This document shows positions 42,853 through 54,149 of a DNA stretch of 64,000 bases, piece after piece. The notes beneath the pieces are model-generated. The model did not search any database, was not told the DNA's origin, and saw only the letters and a list, made by a program, of their open reading frames with translations. Source of the stretch: Eutreptiella sp. 'Long Island Sound 2002' (taxonomy: Eukaryota > Euglenozoa > Euglenophyceae > Eutreptiales > Eutreptiaceae); NCBI GenBank assembly GCA_964036045.1, contig OZ038399.1, positions 28,047,216-28,111,215 on the forward strand, written 5' to 3'. Both the position numbers and the translations under genes were made by a program. Positions within the stretch are counted from its first letter, which is position 1, and every line of letters starts with the position of its first letter.

Positions 42853-43207
42853 AAGTGGGGTAGTTCCCACAAAGTGGGGTAGTTCGTGGGAGTCCTCCCA
42901 TGAAGTGGGGTAGTTCGTGGGAGGCCTCCCATGAAGTGGGGTATGTCGTGAGAGGCCTCCCACGAAGTGGGGTAGTTCGTGGGAGTCCTCACACGAAGTG
43001 AGGTAGTTCGTGGGAGGCCTTCCATGAAGTGGGGTAGTTCGTGGGTAGCCTCCCATGAAGTGGGGTAGTTGGTGGGAGGCCTCCCACGAAGTGGGGTAGT
43101 TCGTGGGAGGCCTCACACGAAGTGGGGTAGTTCGTGGGAGTCCTCACACGAAGTGGGGTAGTTCGTGGGAGCACTCACACGAAGTGGGGCAGTTCGTGGG
43201 AGGCATG
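42853..43207. repeat. 31-bp palindromic satellite, right-hand block
   Basis: About 11 further units of the same satellite after the insert, more diverged than the main array, ending at GTTCGTGGGAGGCATGGTC. Confidence 0.95.
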
Positions 43208-46200
43208 GTCTCTTGTAAATACAACTTCCCATCAAAGACATGGGCCATTCCCCACACACCTCATGGCTGCACTACATTTGGTGCCGAATTAAAATTAGGT
43301 ACCAAATTGATACGGTCCCTACGCCTACTATAGCTTGGACAAGTGCGTAGCCTATACAAGGGGGGGGGGGGTAGTCCCTGTAGGTCAAAGCCTGACCCAG
43401 GCCCCCACTATCCGGGTCAAATCCGGGGGCGGGCGATCAACGTATTGAACCCGAAGCCGGCGCCCCCCGTGACGTTGTGTTCCACTCCTGCCCTCACCCT
43501 AGTAGATTGGAATAACACCTTGGATGTGGAGTGTGATCCCTCCAATTTTGCTTTGGGAGCAGAATTACACCAAAAAGGCGCCCAAAGCAATTTGTGACCC
43601 ATTGCCTAGTCTCCCCGAGGCTTACCCCCTCCCCAAGAAATTGGCCTCGTGATTTCACCGTTCTGCAGTCACGCAAAAATCGCAGGGGCATCCCTGAAGA
43701 GTGCCATACATGCATTTGCCATTAGGTCGTGTGTTCTGACTAAAGTCGGAGGCTTTTGATTCCAACGGTACTAACCAATGGGCTTTGATACACAGCCTGG
43801 GACAAAACGAGCTATGTTTTCCCCTGTTGTGGCTGGGCCTGGGGCTGGGGATGGGGCTGGCGTAGGGCAGGGGTTAGTACTGGGACTGCGGCTGGGGCTG
43901 GGGTTGAATCTTGGCGCTGCTTCTGGGGCTGCAGCTGGAGCTGGGGCTCAGGCTGGGCTTAGGCTGGGGCTCGTGCGCTGAAGATCTGGGGGCACGCTTC
44001 CTCTGTTGCTACTACAATTTCACTGTTCTGCAGGCGCGCAAAATTTACAGGTGCATCCAGGAAAAGCGCCATAGGGGGAATCTTTGCACTGCACGCGCAC
44101 TGCACGCGCACTACGCGCTACTTTTAGACTATGTTCCCCCCCAAGAGCCCCCAAGCACACCCCTTGGAAACGCCCTTAGAATTAGGTGACCCAAACTGCC
44201 CTAGCTCAAGAAAGTTGCAAACTACCTTCACTTCACATAACACACATCATGCACAACTGGAAAAGCCATGAACAGGCGTGGGTTGCACCATTTTTGGCGA
44301 TGGAGGTTGGGTTTGGGCAAACTTGCATGTAACCCGATCCATGAATGCCCTTTCCCTTACGTACATGGTACTCACACGAGCCTTGATCGCGTCCTTGTAT
44401 CGGATAACCGGACTTGCTTCAATACTTCGGCTTCCCAATGGAATCTTTGGCCGTCCGATGCGTGGTTGTCCCCCTGAGTGGAAATGGCTCTTCGCCACTC
44501 TGCAGAGATATAATGTAAAGCATAAAGACAATCAAGGCAAGAGAGTCGCAAACGGCATTGCGTGTAGTAAAGAGGGCGGAAATGCTACGACACCCCTGCA
44601 TTCTCGGGGATCCCCAAACAAAGGGGGACAAAATCAGAAGTCAAAACCTCCGCTCGGGGTCACCATGATGCCCCTAGGGGCCCCTAGTATGTCAAAGTAT
44701 GGGTCTCTAGTACGGCCAAACGCCCAAATAGTTGCACTGCGCGCGCACTGCACGCGCACTGCGCTTAAGGCTCCCCCATACATACATTTGCCTTCAGGTT
44801 GTGTGGTCTGACTAGAATTGAAGGCGAAAATAGCAAACGTCCTCGGATTTCGTTTCTGAAAGGAGCAACCAATGTGTAACAGACCACGGTTTGGGCACCC
44901 CCACACAGAACCAGGCCCCACATCCCGTCATGCGGCCGAACCCCCCCCCCCTCCACCCCAAACCACCTGGGAAAAGACGCCTGGCACCTCCCCGGCTACC
45001 CGCTGTTCTGGTACTAAGGCAGGTATAATAATTTATAATTTTTTCGGCGGAGCCCAGAATAGTCCCCTTTATGAGGCAATTTTCCTTTTACTCTGCGGTC
45101 CCCTGTGACCAATTAGGCGGATGATTTGGCAAAATTATTCAACCAGTGGACCCCTCACCAACGTGGCATGTGGCGCCGCTTGCAGGCAGAACGAAAGTTT
45201 CCCCACAGCCACTGACAGGAGGGATCTATCAACAGCCTCCGGAAACGCCACCTCCCCCTTGGTTGCTGTGGATTTGGACATGAACCTGCACATTCCCCGC
45301 TCTAGGTTTGCGTTTGGCTGACGCTTAGCTCACGCTAACCTTCCCTTTAGCTCACGCTAAGTCATTTAGCTCCAGCAGTTTCCAAATGTGCTGGCGCCGT
45401 CTCGTCTGAGAAAACCTGAACCAAGAGCGGCAGAGGGCTAAGCAAACATATACTAACGCTTGGCAACAGCAGTAGAGGGCTTACACACAAGTCATTCTAC
45501 ACATGCAATGCAAACACATAAAGCCACCATGCATGATTCTTCATTCAGTCCTCCTGGAGGCAAATCCATGCTGGGCATTGACACTGGTGCTGAGAGCAGT
45601 CTGCGGTTTGCTAACAGCTCCACTGACAAATTGGTGTGTTACCTTTATGCCAGGGCAATAGCCAAAGAACAACCATCCATAAAGTCCTAGCACACACTGG
45701 GACACCAAGCCAGTCAGCACCAGAGGGCACAACGCAGCTCAAACCCTCAAATTGGTGTGATCAATGGGGGTTCCAACAACCAAAAGAGAGGCAACAAAAT
45801 GTACAGCAGCTCTTCTGGAAGCGTGAGCACAGGGAGGATGCTTTGCTGCTTTGCTGGATTTGACGTTTGCAGTGAGCCAGCCTAGGGGGTACCTTAGCAT
45901 CACGTGGTCTGGAGGGTGTGACACCATGCTGAAGGCCCGGGGAATGGCCTGACCTCACAACATGAGGTCGAAAATCGCACAATCAAAAAGGAAGCGGTAG
46001 CCACAGCCATGGCGGCAGCGGATCTGGCACACAACAGCATTCGGCTATAGTGCCTTGCCATGCCGCATGCACGCGTTTAAGCGTACACGCGCGCCTGTGT
46101 GGGTGCACGTCTGAAAAGGTTCATGTCGGGCAATGGTTTCGGATTGCGAGGGAGCTTGGTCTTTTGAGATCGGTAGCAGGTACATATACACAGATATACA

Positions 46201-47264
46201 GATATACAGAGGCACTATGGTGCACAGCTTGAAGACAGGCATGTGTGTGCGCGCAAAAAAGTATTCGCCAGGTCCCGCAACAGTGCACTCCGAGTGCATC
46301 TAAGACTTTGGGCGGTGCCCTTGTTTTGGTTTGCAGTTTGCCTGCCTGCAGCTGGTGTGCGGATGTGAACGGCAACAAACTGAGGGAGGGAAGGAGGCGT
46401 TGAGAATCTCTGATTCCTTGATGTGCAGTCTTCTTAACATGAAGCGCACCCTCGACCTGGACCCAAGGGCAGAGCTGCCAGCTACAGGGGGCGTAGCATT
46501 GACTTGGTACCTAGTTTGATTCAGTACCGAATCTAGTGCAGCTGCATAGCACACGGGTTTGGTGATGAATTTCCATGTTGCATCAGACCATGGGCATCTG
46601 TGTTGACAGTCTTTGCCCACCTTAACCCACACGGCTTCATTTGGTGGCAGTTTGGGCATCATGATTACCCGGCCTTTCTGCCTCCTACGAGTGAAGTACA
46701 AGAAGTACAAGGATTTCGGAATACAATTCTAATTTTGCAACGGTGGTTTCGTGGATCAAGCAATTCCACAATGGGATGGTATGGATACGCACGGACTTCG
46801 ACAATGCGTTGAACAGGATTGGTATAATCGGGGGAGGGGGGTGCAGAATTAAATATGTCATGTGGATGGATGGTCTGGTTCGAATCTGTGTTGTCTGCTT
46901 GGCTGCTGTGAATACCGCTGCAATCAACACAGGGTTCTATCCTTCAGGGCACTTCAGGCTACCTACCACATGTAGTTGCCAGTTAATAGTGAGCGCAGTG
47001 TCAACTGACAGTGTGTTCTCTGTGGATGTCTCCACAGGTAAGGATGCTCAGAATGAAAGCAGGGCCCGTTGTTCGCCAGGTTGGCCACGGAGGGAAGGTG
47101 GCTTTACTTGTATGACATGGGGCAAATGTCCATTGCACACTGGGTGGGACCGCAAGCCCTGACTAGCTGTCCAGCTGGCGGTTGTTAGGGCAGTGAACGA
47201 TGGGAGACCCTGTACAGGGGGGGGGGGGGGTGGATTTAGTACGGGAAAATTTTTGCCCGAAAAA
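43208..47264. other. Gene-poor stretch
   Basis: No recognisable domain. Weakly protein-like frames occur at about 46300-46660 (minus, from MPKLPPNEAVWVKVG) and 46743-47037 (plus, ending at CCACAG|GTAAGG), but neither can be tied to a family or a full gene. Short G runs and scattered CGCGCAC motifs are present. Confidence 0.4.
43836..43978. repeat. GGGGCT hexamer repeat
   Basis: Degenerate GGGGCTGGGGCT repeats, the reverse-complement type of the CCCAGC array in the C2 gene intron. Confidence 0.7.
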
Positions 47265-47330
47265 ATTCCATGCAGGAAAAATTCCGCCACAATCGTTAAA
47301 AGTGATGGGGAAAATTGCGCCACACTTTTC
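47265..47330 (+). repeat. Dispersed repeat shared with 54150-54225
   Basis: It contains GCCACAATCGTTAAAAGTGA and GGGGAAAATTGCGCC. The reverse complement of the same sequence is at about 54150-54225, so two copies lie about 7 kb apart in opposite orientation. Confidence 0.65.
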
Positions 47331-48100
47331 CATGGCGAAGGGCAATTGCTGATCACTTCATTCCATCCACAACACACTCATCCTCAACCTCCTATATACC
47401 CCACCTGAAAGGCAGCCTGGGGAATCATTGGCAGACTTTGGGAACCAATGGGCTGTCTGGACATCCTCGCTAGTGTGCACCTAGTGAGTTTGTTCTCATG
47501 TGTGCTTGTTGCAGGGGGGGGGGGGGGTTGGTACAAGACCTGTGTTCTCCGTACAACACATGCTACACATGCTTTGTGCATTTTTAGGACGGTTGGCGGT
47601 GGGGCTGCATTCCGTGTTTTGGTCGCCAAACAGTAATACTTTTTTGCAAAAATGTACTAATTGAGTGTGCCAAACCCAAGCAGGACCAAAAACTAGAAGA
47701 GAAAAATGCTGTTCAACTCCGAAGTGCTTGGGGCGGAACCCCAAACAATCAGCCAAACATGGCCCAAGGAGGTACAGGTTGGATACCGTGACCGAACGCA
47801 AACAGGGGTCATTGATGCACACAACTGCGCACACCCTGATGCACAGCAATGCGCACCTCGCTGCACTCTTTATGGCAGATGCCGCATTTCAGCTGCGACC
47901 GCATTACACCCGACAAATCTTGTGCCTCATTCAGAGATTCATCCGAATTCATGGCCACTATAGATGGCATATATTTGGACACAATTGTTTTGCTGCTCCT
48001 TCATGCAGCGGACCATTGGCACATGCCAGGCCTGGGCATTTTGGTGGCTGCGGCCGAGGTGAAATAGCCCCAGTGTGCAGCAAGATCACTGATAACGGGT
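47331..48100. other. No gene recognised
   Basis: Contains a G run at 47515-47527. No credible coding sequence is seen; the part nearest 48100 may be the diverged upstream end of the RNase H relic that follows. Confidence 0.4.
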
Positions 48101-48380
48101 GTGGTCACACAAGGAATACTCAGTATAAACACTGACTGTTCTGCAGCCAGTGAGGCAGTGAGCAGGACACATGGGAAGCATCCCATGTGCGACACCCCCC
48201 TCACATTGCGCAGGGGAAGGAAGTGCCGGATGCTGCTGGGGGGTGGTGTGTCAATCCAGTGGGTCCCCTCGCACGTGGGGTGCAGGGAATTGAGGGGCAG
48301 GTGTGCAGAAAAACTGGCACAAAAATCTCACAAAGAGGGGCAGGTGTGCAGAAAAACTGGCGCAAAAATCTCACAAAAGC
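48101..48380 (+). pseudogene. RNase H relic of a non-LTR retrotransposon
   Basis: The plus-strand frame reads GILSINTDCSAASEAV, a match for the DS-type catalytic strand of LINE RNase H, then about 35 residues later VSIQWVPSHVG, the hallmark WVPSHVG segment. The expected GNE-AD that should follow is replaced by ELRGRCAEKLAQ, so the last catalytic Asp is lost. The copy is short, lacks the first catalytic block and is followed by a local duplication, so it is a dead fragment. It is not the same sequence as the LINE at 24557-26369. Confidence 0.55.
48292..48378. repeat. 43-bp tandem duplication
   Basis: Two near-identical 43-bp units starting GAGGGGCAGG at 48292 and 48335, overlapping the end of the RNase H relic. 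They differ at one or two bases. Confidence 0.85.
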
Positions 48381-51107
48381 ATGCGACAGCACCTGCCGGG
48401 ACAAGACATATGGGCAGAGTTGGGGTTGGAGAAGATAGCAGATGACAACATTTCGAGGGGGTTTGGGCAAGATCTCATTTCCAGACAGCATACCATCCAC
48501 ATCTGACTCTAGTGTGACCAGTGACAGTGAGGGTGTGTGCCGTGAAGGCTGAAGGAGTATGCCCGTTGGTACTTCCGGGTGAACGTGTGTGGTTGCCTTT
48601 TGAGGGGGAATCCTCCACTTGTGGACAGGTGGGTCCGTTGCCCACCCATTGGGTTGGGGGTGAAGTAAATGGGTTCAAAAAGAAAAAGTGCGAAAGGTGG
48701 GGCAGCCTGTTGGGCTGCCTGACAGCCAGGGGAAAATTGGTTTTACTCTGTGAGAGTGCAACAGTTGTCCCACTGCTCACAAATGCTGCTTCTGCCCCTC
48801 TCATGGCGTCCCTCCCATGAGGGCACCAGCATGCTCCACACAAAGTCTTTCCCAAGACAGTGAAATTTGGAGGGTGCTTCCACCACGGATGTTGGAAATG
48901 TAACACAGGGCGGAAGGGTTCCAAATCACCAAGTGTCACCAATCAGTGGTGCAAAACATGTTCAGGCATTTTGCCGGTTGTTTCAGGGATTCACCGCACG
49001 CCACACCCACCAAGGCCCTGCTGCAGGGCCCTGGTAGTGCTGTGCAGTGGGTGGTCATCCCACCAAGGCTCTGCTGTGGCCTGGGAACATTGTACAGTCG
49101 GGGGAGGCCACAACCATGTGCGCATGTGATTGCACAACTTGGCCTGCACCCTGGGCAGAGTGGACACTGTGCTGCTGCCTTGGCAGGATATGCCTTCTTG
49201 CTGAGCCGTTTTGCAGGAGAATAGGCACAGGATAGGGACGCAGCATGGGTATGGGTATGCCCGGTCTAGATCTCCTGTGCTGCAGACATTATGTGTGGCT
49301 GGGCACCAACAATTCCAAGCACCACGCTTGAGAGGGTGTCTGCAACATGCAGATGCACCGCACAGCTGTCCCCTCTCTGACCGCACATGGATCCCTGGGT
49401 TTATGAAGGAAAACGAACGACAACAGCGGCCCCAGTCTTCATGAAGGCACGGCTTGTGGCCCCCCTCCGTTCCCACGTGTTGTGCCTGCGCTCTGCCCCG
49501 CGCACACTCTGCGTGCGCCGTGCAGCCACTCCATTAATCACCACTTTCAAAACGGACATGGCACCCGACGCGGCAAGACATTGCTGGCACCGAGCCCGAC
49601 TCTTCCGGCATGTCTTCGCACCGCAGCGATGATGTGAAGGCTCCGGGATGACATACATGGGAGGTTTGAAGGGAGGGCTGCTGAAACCAAGCCTCTGGGG
49701 CGTAGAGGCGAGGGGAGAGGGCCCAGGCGTAGGCCACAGGCTCCCTCGGGATATTCATATTTTCAGCGTGGGGAGACCTTCATTCGACAAAATGCAGGTC
49801 CTCCTCACGCTTCCCTGTATGGATGTGTTGTGCATGCGCCCATCGTCGGGCGCGTGGTTGAGGCAGATCTGTGCAAAACTTGGGCAACACGGACAAATAT
49901 GGCTGCACATTACAGGCGACCATTACAGTCCTAAACCCACGAATTCGAGTGCATATACATGTATATATGTGGATACAATGCGACCGATTCCGTTGTTCAT
50001 TTCCTAGTGGCACCTAAAGCGATTCCGATTACCTAAAGGATTAGAGTGGGGTATGGGGGTGTTCCTAGCCGCGGCTAGCCGCCCCTGGGTGGGTTGACCC
50101 CCCCCCCCCCCTCCCCTCCCCCCCCCTCCCCCCCACTTGGCTGGCCACGGCTGGCCAAAAATGGCTGTGGGGGAAATTTGGCCAAAATCAAGGAAAATGA
50201 AGAAAAAACGGCCACATTGTTTTGGGGCGGCGAGCATCAACGCCAAGCCCTAAACAACGCAAAGGCTCTCCAACACATGGTCGGTCCCTTGGACAGGGTC
50301 AGCTGTGGTGTACGTTGCTGTGTGAAGCCATTCATCCGCCCACCACCTGGTGAAAACCAACAGGAGCGTAGCAGGCTGAATGTTCACGCTTCATGCGCCG
50401 CAGCAGCACAACTCACCACTGTGCACATGCCCCCCCCCCCCCCCCCCAAATCGAAAAATACCTCACCCCATTATCCAATTGATCCTCTGATCCTGAAATC
50501 CCCCAAAAAACTTCCACTGCACAACAGCAGGGCAACAAAAATAAAAGCCACCACTCAGGTCACCGACGCTTTTCAACCGCTTTCAAACAACTAACCACGC
50601 CTGTCGGCTGAACCCAAACCGCCCCTCATCCCCAACTGCTAGCGGTTATCTGACATGGGACAGATACGCATCGGATAAACACTTCTGGAGCTTAGGATAC
50701 AATTGGATGCAGTAATCAGGGCAAGCAATCACTGCCCGTGTGTAATGCTGGAGGTGGGGGGCATCTGGCAGCCCCCCGTTCACGTGTACGGCAGAACAAA
50801 ACAATAACCATGACATGAAAGCGATCAGCAAACCAATTCATCCCCCCCTCTGAATACATATCTGCTGCCTTGTGAACCACACTCGCCGGCTTCGCTGCCC
50901 TGCTTTGACAGCGCAGGGGTTTTTTATGTGCCCTCTGTGCGAACAGGCGACTTACAGGAATCCATTTGGGGACTGGTGCTCAGGGTTCAAGCCTGACACG
51001 GGCCCGCAAACCGCCCATGGGGAAGCAGGAGGACCCCATGGGCTCTGGTTTCTGCGTCTTCGATGGCGCTTGGTTGGCGGCAGCTGTTGGGGGCTGCCAG
51101 GGTGGGG
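48381..51107. other. Gene-poor stretch
   Basis: Open frames on the plus strand at 48521-48820 and about 49387-49632 have passable composition but no recognised domain. C-run clusters lie at 50100-50135 and 50430-50447. At 50982-50998 a perfect hairpin TCAGG-GTTCAAG-CCTGA resembles a T-arm but has no supporting tRNA structure. Confidence 0.4.
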
Positions 51108-51900
51108 CGGGACAGCATTCGCGGGGCGAGTGAGGGGTGTTGGGCGATGGCACAACGGCTGAGAATTGTTCAGGGGTACAGACCCGATGGTACGCACTCC
51201 TCAGCTGGAGCAGGACCCTCGGATTGGGACGGCGGCGACTGTTCTGTTGTTTTGGCTGTACGCAGCAGCTCTTCAGAAAGATCTCGGTTCACCACGTGCT
51301 GGCGGGACAGCATTCGCGGGGCGAGTGAGGGGTGTTGGGCGATGGCACAACGGCTGAGAATTGTTCAGGAGCACAGACCCGATGGTACGCGCTCGTCAGC
51401 TGGAGCGGGACCCTCGGATTGGGACGGCGGCCACTGTTCTGTTGTTTTGGCTGTACGCAGCAGCTCTTCAGAAAGATCTCGGTTCACCACGTGCTGGGCT
51501 AGACAGCATTCGCGGGGCGAGTGAGGGGTGTTGGGCGATGGTACAACGGCTGAGAATTGTTCAGGGGTACAGACCCCATGGTACGCGCTCGTCAGCTGGA
51601 GCGGGACCCTTGGATTGGGACGGCGGCGACTGTTCTGTTGTTTTGGCTGTACGCAGCAGCTCTTCAGAAAGATCTCGGTTCACCACGTGCTGGGCTAGAC
51701 AGCATTCGCGGGGCGAGTGAGGGGTGTTGGGCGATGGTACAACGGCTGAGAATTGTTCAGGGGTACAGACCCCATGGTACGCGCTCGTCAGCTGGAGCGG
51801 GACCCTCGGATTGGGACGGCGGCGACTGTTCTGTTGTTTTGGCTTGTTTGGCTTGTTTTGGCAGCAGCTCTTCAGAAAGATCTCGGCTCACCACGTGCTT
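51108..51900. repeat. ~196-bp tandem repeat of the CDC25 3' end
   Basis: Four units, spaced 195-196 bp apart. The unit nearest CDC25 is its own terminal coding segment and stop. On the minus strand the three downstream units each repeat about 126 bp of coding sequence (CACGTGGTGAACC to a TGA after WGLYP) plus about 70 bp of 3' flank. Each extra unit is preceded by TGTCTAGCCCAG, an acceptor-like sequence. The extra units share a short difference from the gene copy: RTAKTTEQ instead of PKQAKQAKTTEQ. Confidence 0.85.
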
Positions 51901-52956
51901 CACAGGACGCAGGCTCTCGGAGTCATAGAGCCCTGACAGTCGCAATTGTCGCTTGACATTGCGGCGGGGCATCAGTGGGGACTCAACGGCGTTTATCCCA
52001 ACGGAAATTGCGAGGACGCAATCATCTGGCAGGCGACATGGACCACTTGGCGGGGAAGTGGTTGAAAAACCGCTGCAAGAAGTTCCGCTACTCCCAACAC
52101 TGCTGCAGGAACTGGGAGAACTGTCACAGCGAGGTAGCTCGGGGGAGAAGCTTGGGTAGATGATGGAGGAGCTGAAAAGCGGGGGGAAACTGCGATTTGA
52201 TGGTGAAGAGGAAGTGGTTGACTGCCTGATGCTGCTCGGTTGGCGAGCAGGCAGTGCTTTTCGTAGGAATGGGGACGGAGTCGTCACATCGCCGGATGCT
52301 GGGCCTGTTGGGGAGTCGTTGGACAACAGCGCACTAAATTCCAGCTTGCGTCGCGCAGCATGGTTGCACCTTCTAGACATCCAAAGTTGCAAATCCTGAT
52401 CTTCGGCTGCCCAAAACTCCTCCGTGAAGGACCCATGAGTCATTTTGCGATACCCGTCACAGTCTTGAGGGTAGTTACGATAATACGTCTCAAAGCCACA
52501 GTGGAGCAGATAGAGGCGAAGGTTGTGCCGTCTATCCGCAGGGCACACGTCTTTCAACGTCCTGTACATCCTCGGTCCACGCTTCTGCGAAAACTCGCAG
52601 AAAACCACCACAACTACGTCGTCCTCAATGTAATCTTGCATCAGCGCCTCGGCCTCGTCGGGGTCTTGCACGTGTTGGGCGCCTTTCACGCTTCCACCTT
52701 CAAACTCGTACGTGTACCGTGTGTCAAGCATGACAAACTGCTGGACTTTATCAGCGAACTGCCCGTGGATCATTTGATGCAAAGTGTGGCACGTGATGCG
52801 GTTTTCGCAAGTGTTTATGGCCATCAATGGGATGGGGTGGCCATCAACCATCAAAGACTCTTCCTTGTTTTTTGTCGCATAAGGAGATACATAGGATCGG
52901 TCAAGGGTTTCGCGCTTGAAGTTGCTTGCCACTGGTGCCATGTTGTCAGTAAACAT
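51757..52956 (-). CDS. CDC25-type dual-specificity phosphatase
   Basis: A 399-residue single-exon protein. CDC25 removes inhibitory phosphates from cyclin-dependent kinases to trigger mitosis. Its rhodanese-like domain spans about 55-190, with DTRYTYEFEGG (78-88) and the CX5R loop CEFSQKR (Cys120 to Arg126), followed by GPRMYR, the family signature. The residue before Cys is Phe119, where His is usual. Unlike animal CDC25, the catalytic domain is near the N-terminus and a ~200-residue Ser/Pro-rich tail follows. The start is set at ATG 52956 (MFTDNMAPV); ATG 52941 is the alternative. The open frame goes on upstream but reads pyrimidine-rich leader. The terminal coding segment is tandemly repeated just downstream. 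Confidence 0.9.
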   Translation of the reverse strand: MFTDNMAPVASNFKRETLDRSYVSPYATKNKEESLMVDGHPIPLMAINTCENRITCHTLHQMIHGQFADKVQQFVMLDTRYTYEFEGGSVKGAQHVQDPDEAEALMQDYIEDDVVVVVFCEFSQKRGPRMYRTLKDVCPADRRHNLRLYLLHCGFETYYRNYPQDCDGYRKMTHGSFTEEFWAAEDQDLQLWMSRRCNHAARRKLEFSALLSNDSPTGPASGDVTTPSPFLRKALPARQPSSIRQSTTSSSPSNRSFPPLFSSSIIYPSFSPELPRCDSSPSSCSSVGSSGTSCSGFSTTSPPSGPCRLPDDCVLAISVGINAVESPLMPRRNVKRQLRLSGLYDSESLRPVKHVVSRDLSEELLPKQAKQAKTTEQSPPSQSEGPAPADERVPWGLYP

Positions 52957-53345
52957 GATATCGAAAAAAAATAGACACTCAGAAAGTGAAACTAGAAGAG
53001 AAAAAAGAAGACAAACGGCGAGCAACAATAATGAAACGAAAATGCTCAACACACACCAACACCATTCTCTATCATACATACACACATGCTTACACACGCC
53101 ACTTCTCACACCAACTCAACTTCAGGCTGAGCACACACATGTACACATACACCATCCACACCTCCCTTCTTATGCTATTGTTCATACTTACAAAACGTTT
53201 TGTGCATAGATAGCCGAAAAATGGGGAAGTGGCCCGTTGGAACAAGCTGTGAGAAAAGAACCATCATCATATCTCCTACACACATGCATACCCCAAAAAG
53301 GAAGAAAAAGCAGCTGACATCAGTTTTTTTGCACTGAACCGTGCC
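52957..53345. promoter_or_regulatory. Leader and intergenic region upstream of CDC25
   Basis: Immediately upstream of the CDC25 start the transcript strand is strongly pyrimidine rich (CT/TG repeats over about 52965-53160), as in a 5' UTR. A plus-strand exon candidate starts at 53346, so the two may share a divergent promoter. No specific promoter element was identified. Confidence 0.35.
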
Positions 53346-53534
53346 ATGTCTACCGATGCTGAGAGGAATGCCGCCACTGCTAAAAAGAAGTCGATCATGG
53401 ACTGGCTAGATGGAGAAGTTTTGGGTGGCCTGGTGAAGTGTTTTTTTGTTGGATGCAGTAGGGGGAAAACATCCCGTAGGGTGGTAGTTGAGCACTGCAG
53501 GCGAACCATCAATATGCTTCACGCAGCAGGAGAG
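53346..53534 (+). CDS. Candidate first exon, unknown protein
   Basis: ATG 53346 opens 63 codons (MSTDAERNAATAKKKSIMDW...) ending GAG|GTATCA, a plausible donor in phase 0. The composition is protein-like, with a helical basic start, CFFVGCSRGKTSRRVVVEHC and RRTINMLHAAGE. No domain is recognised. It could belong to a mobile element, since the next gene downstream looks element-derived. No matching second exon was found. Confidence 0.4.
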
Positions 53535-53861
53535 GTATCAGTCATTACTAGCCAGCCAGCAATGATCATTTACCCCAAGATCGAAACCTCTCAAGGTATT
53601 TTTGCGCTAGCGGGCCAGCAACCATTTAGCTGGAACGGAAAAGAGGGGCATGATTGGAGCGGTGGAGTGGCATGAATGGCACCCAATCCCTGCGAAACCA
53701 AATCTAATGCTTTGCCCTTCCTTAGAGGAGCCGTCAATTGCCATGTTTGCATCCTCAGGTGTTCCCATGGCCGAGGCCACAATGAGTGAGTTGCCTGCAC
53801 CCTCACTGTCAAACACTGATGCCTAGTGCACCGCTGTTGTCTGTACCCCTGGAGATCACCC

Positions 53862-54110
53862 TACCACTCCCATTGACACCCGTGACCCCAAGCCCGCAAT
53901 GCTGCAGTTTACAACCCCATCGCCTGAAACCCCACGAGATCCCACAGCTGGTGCCACTCCTCCCAAGCCCATGACAGAGACCCCCACTCCCACCGATACC
54001 CCTACCACTACTGCTCACCCCTGCCCTACCACTCGCATTGACACCTGTGACCCCAAGCCCACAATGCTGCAGTTTACAACCCCGTCGCCTCAAAATCCAC
54101 GAGATCCCGG
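53862..54110 (+). repeat. ~80-bp direct duplication, offset 168 bp
   Basis: Two copies (about 53862-53943 and 54031-54110) share TTGACACC, GTGACCCCAAGCCC and CAATGCTGCAGTTTACAACC. The Thr/Pro-rich frames through them are low complexity. Confidence 0.7.
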
Positions 54111-54149
54111 GACAAATTTAGTAGCTGAAGAAACCTGTCTGGAAAAATT

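Noticed and set aside
45550-45660. Retroviral-type aspartic protease motif (GIDTGAESSL)
   Set aside because: Only the short DTGA motif is present, with no flap or second conserved block and no neighbouring retroelement domain.
50975-51000. tRNA T-arm-like hairpin with GGTTCAAGCC
   Set aside because: The 5-bp stem pairs one base out of register with the canonical T-arm and no box A or acceptor stem is present.
52957-53109. Hydrophobic N-terminal extension of CDC25 that looks like a membrane anchor
   Set aside because: The Leu/Phe/Ser-rich stretch comes from a pyrimidine-rich leader upstream of a good ATG; CDC25 is not expected to be membrane-anchored.
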